11,573 nucleotides of DNA from Deltaproteobacteria bacterium (lineage in GTDB: Bacteria; Desulfobacterota; DSM-4660; Desulfatiglandales; HGW-15). The DNA is taken from assembly GCA_030671095.1 (NCBI GenBank), contig DAOVAK010000039.1, forward strand, positions 1 through 11,573, given 5' to 3'. Below, one piece after another: positions 7,456-11,573 of this stretch (the stretch's first letter is position 1; each line of letters begins with the position of its first letter). Under the pieces are notes generated by a model. It saw only the letters and a program-made list of their open reading frames with translations, had not been told where the DNA came from and searched no databases. The position numbers were made by a program, and so were the translations under genes.

Positions 7456-8523
7456 CTATCGATCAACGAGCTCGCTCTGGATTCCCTTTAACGCTAATTC
7501 ATTGTGCTCTTTCTTTGCACGAGCGTGCTGATAGAAAGCCCCAGTGTAGAGGTGGCACTTACCGCTATTCCCCTTAATAACATATGGACAGTATCCGAGT
7601 CCAAGAAGCGTAAGTCTCATCTCGTTAAGTACCTCTTCGGAACCATAAGTTCCTATGAGGTTGGCATACCTTGTATGTCTGGAATTTCCTTCTCCTATTC
7701 CCTTCTTTGTTGCAAGAGCCTCAGCTTCATCTCTGCTTTGAAAGTGACCGGCAAAGACCCTGTACCATACGCCCTTAGGCCCAAGATCGATTTTTACCCA
7801 GTAGGGGGAAACGCCCTTTCGCTGGAAAATGGAAACTGCATTGCGGGCTCGATCAATGGTTTTGAAAGACCCAAGGTAAATGGAATAGGGGTACGTTTCT
7901 AAACTCTCTCCCTGAACAGCTTCAATTTTGGGGATATTGTGACCAAGCAGATTAGTTGTTGCGGGGTCAGGTTTTTCGGCTCGGATTCCTTGTTTTGCTG
8001 TCTCAACTGTTTCCTGGGATTTCTTCAAGATTGACGCGGCTGGCTTCTTTTCAAACGCCTTGTTAGGTTGCTTTTTGGGGACAGACGTCCGAATGATCCC
8101 CTTCTTATCTGGGTTCAACGCCTGCCCACCTTTTATGAAAGCCAATGGTGCAATTTGGGCCAAGAGAATCGAGACAACAAAGCCTAGCAAAACAAACATC
8201 AACCCCACTCTTAAGATTTTCGAAGGGCGCGGTGCTTTTTTTTTGGCTAGTCTCTTCTTTTTTGTGGCTCCGGCTTTTGCGCTGGTATTTGAAGTACGTT
8301 CTGCCCTGATCTTCCCAAATTCAGAAGTGTTCTCTCGACTATCATCTCTCTCTTCAGATAATGACTCTGTGTCAACCGTGGATTTGTAATCTGAACCTCG
8401 CGTGGCTTTCCTTTTCCTGATCTCTTGTGTGGCCTCTGCATTACGGAAAAGGCTCGCCAACAATTCCCCGCTGTCAGAAAAGGATTTGTTCGTCCTTTCA
8501 GGCTCAATACGCCTCTGATTCAT
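7456..8523 (-). CDS. Membrane-anchored SPOR-domain protein
   Basis: Read from the ATG at 8523, the protein has 355 residues. Residues 1-100 are hydrophilic and charged, with a Lys/Arg-rich patch just before a single hydrophobic segment at about 104-129. A Lys-rich linker (about 135-205) leads to a SPOR repeat at about 213-275 (YSIYLGSF, later VWYRVFAGHF) and a second, more divergent copy at about 285-355 (LYTGAF). SPOR domains bind peptidoglycan stripped of stem peptides, typically at division sites, so a type II inner-membrane protein with a periplasmic C-terminus is inferred. The start was chosen because AGGAG lies about 7 nt upstream, while the in-frame TTG at 8541 has none. The terminator upstream implies its own promoter, which I could not identify with confidence. 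It could resemble FtsN or DedD in topology, but sequence alone does not settle this. Confidence 0.85.
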   Translation of the reverse strand: MNQRRIEPERTNKSFSDSGELLASLFRNAEATQEIRKRKATRGSDYKSTVDTESLSEERDDSRENTSEFGKIRAERTSNTSAKAGATKKKRLAKKKAPRPSKILRVGLMFVLLGFVVSILLAQIAPLAFIKGGQALNPDKKGIIRTSVPKKQPNKAFEKKPAASILKKSQETVETAKQGIRAEKPDPATTNLLGHNIPKIEAVQGESLETYPYSIYLGSFKTIDRARNAVSIFQRKGVSPYWVKIDLGPKGVWYRVFAGHFQSRDEAEALATKKGIGEGNSRHTRYANLIGTYGSEEVLNEMRLTLLGLGYCPYVIKGNSGKCHLYTGAFYQHARAKKEHNELALKGIQSELVDR

Positions 8524-8551
8524 TTTTTTGTCTCCTGCCAAACCTACCTAA

Positions 8552-8586
8552 ATAAGAAAACCCCACCTCTCTGCAAGAAATGGGGT
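8552..8586 (-). terminator. Intrinsic terminator of the PilZ-domain gene
   Basis: On the minus strand, 8586-8576 pairs with 8570-8560 in an 11-bp stem (ACCCCA outer part, two G-U pairs) with a 5-nt loop. It is followed by TTTTCTTATT. It lies about 60 bp after the PilZ stop codon and 29 bp before the SPOR gene start. Confidence 0.7.
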
Positions 8587-8644
8587 CATGGTATGGAGTC
8601 CGTATCGATCGGTATTGAGCTTCGAGGGTATTGCTCCAGAGACA

Positions 8645-9481
8645 TTAGAGCGAGTTGAAATCCATTAGGGTCTCATCAAATTGAATCCCGAGAACATAAC
8701 AGCCCTCAGCTTCCTCGCCTGGTTTCTTACTCTTATGTCTGACAGTCCCGTCTACCTTAATCACGGTTTGTGGAGCAAAGAGCGTTATATCTTCAAGCCT
8801 GTCCCCTTCTTGCACGGCTTCAAAGAGCTCAGAGTCCTTTTCACTCACAAGTATTCCAACGCCTTGTGTAGAATAGTCAAGCACAGCGAGCTCATATTTC
8901 TTCTCTTTTTTGGATCCCGTCCTTGATTTAAGCACGACGCTGATGAACTCCGGTATCTCATCACTGTTTCTGTTTCGTCTCCGCCTTTCAGGAAGCTCGA
9001 TGGATTCTGGGAAACTCACGACAAGCTCGCTGTCGGGGTCGTCGCTGCGAGGACCAAGATACTGGATTCTAAAACTACAGAATGAATTGGTGAGCAAGAA
9101 TTTGAAAAGGAGATGAGTCCCCGGCTTAATAGAGGTATTCCCCTCCTCCGGGGTTAGCCTCTCGATGACCAGGTGAGGCCCATTTCCGTATCTAGAATGA
9201 ACGCCCCCGTAGTTGGCCTTGATGATCTTGGAGGCATAAGAAGTCACCCGGCCCTGGATCTGGGCTCTGATTTCCCGCCCCTGAGATATTAGAAACTCTA
9301 TCGTTTCCCTTATCGTCTGTCTGTCTCTTGCCGTGTACAGCGTCATGGAAACCTCACTTCTTAGCCCGTTGAGAAAGACTAATTCTATTCTTTGCAAACC
9401 CCTTGCCATACTCATACAGCAGAAATAATCTTGAGATTCCAACCGCTTAAACCACCTCCGGAAAAGGCCGAATTTAGCCAT
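8645..9481 (-). CDS. PilZ-domain (c-di-GMP receptor) protein, YcgR-like layout
   Basis: From the ATG at 9481 the protein has 278 residues. The C-terminal half carries PilZ hallmarks: an Arg-rich R-x-x-x-R stretch (ERRRRNR, about 165-171), D-x-S-x-x-G (DYSTQG, about 202-207), and a closing YVLGIQF near 262-268. These are the c-di-GMP-binding residues of the family. The N-terminal half (about 25-155) contains strand-rich segments consistent with a PilZN/YcgR-N-like domain, but with low similarity. A cytoplasmic role in adjusting motility, adhesion or exopolysaccharide to c-di-GMP is inferred. An in-frame TTG at 9487 gives six more bases of frame, but neither start has a Shine-Dalgarno. Two palindromes lie immediately upstream. 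A later start at Met23 or Met25 is possible, because the N-terminal MAKFG and the later SMARG segment both begin after Met-Ser-Met. It ends in its own terminator. Confidence 0.85.
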   Translation of the reverse strand: MAKFGLFRRWFKRLESQDYFCCMSMARGLQRIELVFLNGLRSEVSMTLYTARDRQTIRETIEFLISQGREIRAQIQGRVTSYASKIIKANYGGVHSRYGNGPHLVIERLTPEEGNTSIKPGTHLLFKFLLTNSFCSFRIQYLGPRSDDPDSELVVSFPESIELPERRRRNRNSDEIPEFISVVLKSRTGSKKEKKYELAVLDYSTQGVGILVSEKDSELFEAVQEGDRLEDITLFAPQTVIKVDGTVRHKSKKPGEEAEGCYVLGIQFDETLMDFNSL

Positions 9482-9515
9482 TGACAAAAATTGTCAAGGC
9501 TGAACAAATTTCAGC
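9481..9515 (-). promoter_or_regulatory. Two adjacent palindromes over the PilZ gene start
   Basis: TTGACAA (9481-9487) and TTGTCAA (9491-9497) form a perfect 7-bp inverted repeat with a 3-nt centre that touches the start codon. GCTGAA (9499-9504) and TTCAGC (9510-9515) form a second. No Shine-Dalgarno lies between them and the ATG. They could be a dimeric regulator site or RNA hairpins that control translation. Confidence 0.5.
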
Positions 9516-9617
9516 ATGATTTTTCACGAGACAGGGCTCTTAAGTGCCTCTGATCAAAACGAAAAACTTGGAATTCAACAACCCATTAACCTCTTAGTTA
9601 CCCGAAAGAAAGACAAT

Positions 9618-9649
9618 GCCCTTAAGGGTTGGGCCCAAATTTTAAGGGC
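9618..9649. repeat. Nested inverted repeat downstream of rex
   Basis: GCCCTTAA (9618-9625) is the reverse complement of TTAAGGGC (9642-9649), and the 10-bp palindrome TTGGGCCCAA (9629-9638) sits inside. It lies about 60 bp past the rex stop codon. There is no clear U-run next to it, so a terminator role is possible but unproven. Confidence 0.5.
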
Positions 9650-9711
9650 TTTATGCAGATGGGATCAGATTGCGTGGTGGGTTTTGAGGGGGCAGAAGGT
9701 GTTTCTGAAAA

Positions 9712-10347
9712 TTATTCCACTTTGCTTAGATGATAAGCTAAGTCATCAAGCTTCACACTGAAGTCCACATTTTCCAAAAGACAACCTTTCGGCTGCCTCA
9801 GCTGAACAGGGGAAAAATTAAGAATGGCCTTTATGCCAGTTTCTATCAGCATGTCCGCCGCAGTCTGGGCCTGTGAGGGCTGAGTGGCTATAACACCCAC
9901 CTCAATGCCCAAATCTTGCGTCAAGGTCTTTAGCTTTTCAACAGGCTGAATGATCAGGCCACATGGCAGTTCTTTGCCGATTTTTTGAGGGTCCACTTCA
10001 AATGCAGCCACAAATTTGTAACCCCTTTTCGCAAAATTCGCATTTTCTACGAGGGCCATCCCCAGATTTCCTATTCCCACGATGCCCATTTTCCATTCAC
10101 GGTCTGAAACCAGGATCTTTCTAATCTCCTTGAGAAGATCCAGCACATCATAGCCAATGCCACGAACGCCGAACTCTCCAAAATAGGAAAGATCCTTCCT
10201 TACCTGAGCCGGGTTCACATTACAGAGCTCGGCCAGCCTCTCGGAAGAGACTAACTGTTCACCGTTCTCCAGTAGCCTCTCCAGCGGTCTGGAGTACAAG
10301 GCGATACGCTCGATGGTGGCATCAGGTATTTTTGATTCCTTGACCAT
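9712..10347 (-). CDS. rex: Redox-sensing transcriptional repressor Rex
   Basis: Rex is a dimeric repressor that binds DNA when NADH is low and leaves it when NADH rises. It usually controls fermentation, respiration and hydrogenase or sulfate-reduction genes. From the ATG at 10347 the protein has 211 residues, the family norm. The N-terminal winged helix includes SSERLAELCNVNPAQVRKDL (about 34-53) and the following GEFGVRGIGY. A Rossmann fold follows with the NAD(H) motif GIVGIGNLG near 88-96, and the C-terminal helix that swaps between monomers ends the protein. The upstream in-frame TTG at 10365 was rejected because AAGGG lies 5 nt before the ATG and the family N-terminus (KIPDATIERIALYSR) begins just after it. 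A Rex-like operator overlaps its own promoter, suggesting autoregulation. It lies downstream of atpE but is separated by a terminator. Confidence 0.96.
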   Translation of the reverse strand: MVKESKIPDATIERIALYSRPLERLLENGEQLVSSERLAELCNVNPAQVRKDLSYFGEFGVRGIGYDVLDLLKEIRKILVSDREWKMGIVGIGNLGMALVENANFAKRGYKFVAAFEVDPQKIGKELPCGLIIQPVEKLKTLTQDLGIEVGVIATQPSQAQTAADMLIETGIKAILNFSPVQLRQPKGCLLENVDFSVKLDDLAYHLSKVE

Positions 10348-10422
10348 GAATACCCTTTGAAGCAAAGCCCTTCTCTTTATCGGTACGAAGGAGCAATTTT
10401 ATTGGGAAGAAAACCTTTCATT

Positions 10423-10462
10423 ATTTTACACTATTTCAAAGGCATTGTGAATTTTTGCACAT
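10423..10462 (-). promoter_or_regulatory. rex promoter with overlapping Rex-like operator
   Basis: On the minus strand a -35, TTCACA (10451-10446), and a -10, TAAAAT (10428-10423), are separated by exactly 17 bp; each matches the sigma70 consensus at five of six positions. The 18-mer at 10445-10462 (plus strand TTGTGAATTTTTGCACAT) agrees with the general Rex operator form TTGTGAAA-N2-TTTCACAA at 13 of 16 fixed positions and contains the -35 at one end. This geometry fits repression of rex by its own product. The operator consensus is quoted from family knowledge, not from a search. Confidence 0.6.
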
Positions 10463-10471
10463 GGCAAAGGG

Positions 10472-10508
10472 AAAAAAAGGGCCCATTGAACTCAGGCCCC
10501 CTTTTCTT
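10472..10508 (-). terminator. Intrinsic terminator of atpE
   Basis: On the minus strand the stem pairs 10505-10495 with 10483-10473: five G-C pairs, two G-U pairs and four A-U pairs around an 11-nt loop. It ends in a U-run from the A-tract at 10472-10478. It starts 9 bp after the atpE stop codon and separates atpE from the rex promoter. Confidence 0.75.
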
Positions 10509-10516
10509 AAGGTATC

Positions 10517-10882
10517 CTAGCCTCCAAGGTGTTTCATAACGTCTTCCAACCCTGGGAGTTTGAAGACCATGATAAAGCAAATCAGCAGGGCGTAGATGCA
10601 GAGAGACTCGATAAGAGCCAGACCGATAATCATGGTGGTCATGATCTTTCCGCCCGCCTCGGGGTTCCTGGCCGTCCCCTGGAGCGCCCCATTAATGGCA
10701 TGACCCATACCAAGGCCCGTCCCAAAGGCGGCTACCCCGATACCGAAACCGCAGGCAATGGCAATAGCAAAATAGATCCAAACGGCAGAAGATTTGCCTG
10801 AGCCCTCATGTGCCAAGGCCACTGAGGCCATTCCGAGAATCAGAACCACTGCTAAAATGCCAGTAACAAGTTTTTTCGACAT
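10517..10882 (-). CDS. atpE: F-type ATP synthase c subunit (AtpE) with a signal-peptide-like N-terminus
   Basis: This subunit forms the rotating c-ring of F0 in the inner membrane and carries one ion per subunit. The 121 residues exceed the common 75-90. Residues 1-24 look like a signal peptide (KK, hydrophobic core, then VALA before HEG). Helix 1 is at about 34-66, the polar loop has A-R-N-P (71-74), and helix 2 at about 80-108 has the ion-binding Glu92 followed by Ser93. The helix-1 position that is Gln in Na+-type c subunits (GQG) is Met59 here, so H+ coupling is more likely even though Glu-Ser is present. The start has AAGGAGG 5 nt upstream. atpB lies 231 bp upstream on the same strand. 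The F1 genes are not in the window, as is common where atpB and atpE sit apart from the main cluster. Confidence 0.96.
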   Translation of the reverse strand: MSKKLVTGILAVVLILGMASVALAHEGSGKSSAVWIYFAIAIACGFGIGVAAFGTGLGMGHAINGALQGTARNPEAGGKIMTTMIIGLALIESLCIYALLICFIMVFKLPGLEDVMKHLGG

Positions 10883-11021
10883 ATCAACCTCCTTCTCTAT
10901 TTATTCGCCTTCTTCCAAAAATTGCAATGTACAAATTTTACAGCTCACCACAAAACATCGATCATTGGTGAATCTGTGCCTTCAAAATTCTCATCGAACC
11001 TCCATTTCTTTTCAACCCCTC

Positions 11022-11061
11022 ACTCCAGTACTGCAATACTCCATGACTCCAACACTCCCTC
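11022..11061. repeat. Five 8-bp tandem repeats in the atpB-atpE linker
   Basis: On the plus strand five 8-mers follow one another without gaps: ACTCCAGT, ACTGCAAT, ACTCCATG, ACTCCAAC and ACTCCCTC. The first six positions are nearly constant and the last two vary. The array lies in non-coding DNA between two F0 subunit genes. Confidence 0.8.
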
Positions 11062-11111
11062 CGGGGCGTAGGCCCTACGGGCCGGAGGCCACTCAGGGCG
11101 GAGCCCTGAGT
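11059..11111 (-). terminator. Two back-to-back strong hairpins just after atpB
   Basis: The first hairpin after the atpB stop codon pairs 11091-11099 with 11103-11111 (9 perfect bp, ACTCAGGGC, loop of 3) and begins 3 nt from the stop. The second is nested: CTCCGG (11059-11064) with CCGGAG (11082-11087), and inside it CGTAG (11067-11071) with CTACG (11075-11079). There is no U-run, so they may act as an mRNA-stabilising or processing element between atpB and atpE, or as a partial terminator, rather than a complete intrinsic terminator. Confidence 0.5.
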
Positions 11112-11113
11112 TC

Positions 11114-11573
11114 CTAGTGTGCCTCTTCCATGGCACCAGCGAAATACACAATGGAAAGGAGCATGAACACAACGGCCTGTATAAAGCTTACCAGAATCCC
11201 CAAGAATAAGATCGGCAGTGGCGCCAGATAAAGACCTGCAAGGGCGAAAAGGATGCCGAGAATCTTCTCCTTACCAAAGATGTTGCCAAAAAGTCGGACG
11301 CTCAATGACATGACGCGAGCGAGGTGTCCAATCGCTTCAATGATGAACATCAACGGGGCCAACACCCAGACAGGTCCAAGGAAATGCTTGATATATTTGG
11401 CACCATGCAACTTGATCCCAATGGCATGGGTTAAGATAAAGGTGCATATGGCCATGGACAAGGTCGTATTGATGTTGGCGGTGGGCGAGAAGAAACCGGG
11501 CACAAGTCCTATCAGGTTGCATAGGAAAATGTAGAGGAAAATAGTGGCAATGTAGGGAAAGAAAGTTCTTCCC
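11114..11573 (-). CDS. atpB: F-type ATP synthase a subunit (AtpB), 5' end outside the window
   Basis: AtpB is the membrane stator subunit that holds the two ion half-channels next to the c-ring. About 152 C-terminal residues are visible. The frame stays open to the window end and reads on through [21 protein letters not shown], the family's conserved helix, so the GTG at 11503 is not the true start. The essential Arg lies in SLSVRLFGN, with its codon at 11294-11296. The last helix, [16 protein letters not shown], carries the conserved Gln. Several hydrophobic helices confirm an integral membrane protein. Roughly the first 70-80 residues are missing. It is followed by atpE on the same strand after a 231-bp linker. 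Confidence 0.95.
   Translation of the reverse strand, partial: GRTFFPYIATIFLYIFLCNLIGLVPGFFSPTANINTTLSMAICTFILTHAIGIKLHGAKYIKHFLGPVWVLAPLMFIIEAIGHLARVMSLSVRLFGNIFGKEKILGILFALAGLYLAPLPILFLGILVSFIQAVVFMLLSIVYFAGAMEEAH

Noticed and set aside
9516..9761. Plus-strand 81-codon frame in the rex-PilZ gap
   Set aside because: It overlaps the rex 3' end, has no recognised domain, and crosses inverted repeats; probably not a gene.

Overview
The window looks like chromosomal DNA of a strictly anaerobic member of the Desulfobacterota (old Deltaproteobacteria), a sulfate-reducer or syntroph type. This is inferred from the mix of a RACo/ASKHA-type corrinoid activator, a Rex NADH sensor beside F0 genes, an F-type c subunit with a signal-peptide-like N-terminus, and a PilZ protein. 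All recognised genes belong to known families. I see no phage, insertion-sequence transposase, CRISPR array, tRNA or rRNA, and no clearly new multi-gene system. The unusual content is mostly in the intergenic DNA.

Layout from left to right. Positions 1-658 hold no convincing gene. The first ~290 bases form a nested long inverted repeat, and a sigma70-like promoter lies just before a DksA/TraR-type zinc-finger gene (+, 659-1321). A convergent gene (-, 1369-2961) encodes a RACo-like ATPase without the usual [2Fe-2S] domain. The 496-base divergent region 2962-3457 is a large imperfect palindrome (about 3075-3449) with four consecutive hairpins at its centre; its right arm runs into the promoter and ribosome-binding site of pdxA. 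Next come pdxA (+, 3458-4474, TTG start) and uvrA (+, 4568-7393), separated by short iterated repeats.

The right half is transcribed from the minus strand. In transcription order it holds atpB (F0 a subunit, cut by the window end), a linker with 8-bp tandem repeats and two strong hairpins, atpE (F0 c subunit) with a terminator, rex with its own promoter overlapped by a Rex-like operator, a PilZ-domain gene with its own terminator, and a membrane-anchored SPOR-domain gene that converges on uvrA.

Functionally, atpB and atpE build the ion-translocating part of ATP synthase. Rex reads the NADH/NAD+ ratio and probably controls its own gene. The PilZ protein probably responds to cyclic di-GMP and the SPOR protein probably acts at the cell envelope. 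On the left, the DksA-like protein is a candidate RNA polymerase modulator, PdxA makes a pyridoxal phosphate precursor, and UvrA starts nucleotide excision repair. Start codons were revised for three minus-strand genes (rex, PilZ, SPOR), where an internal ATG fits better than the upstream TTG.
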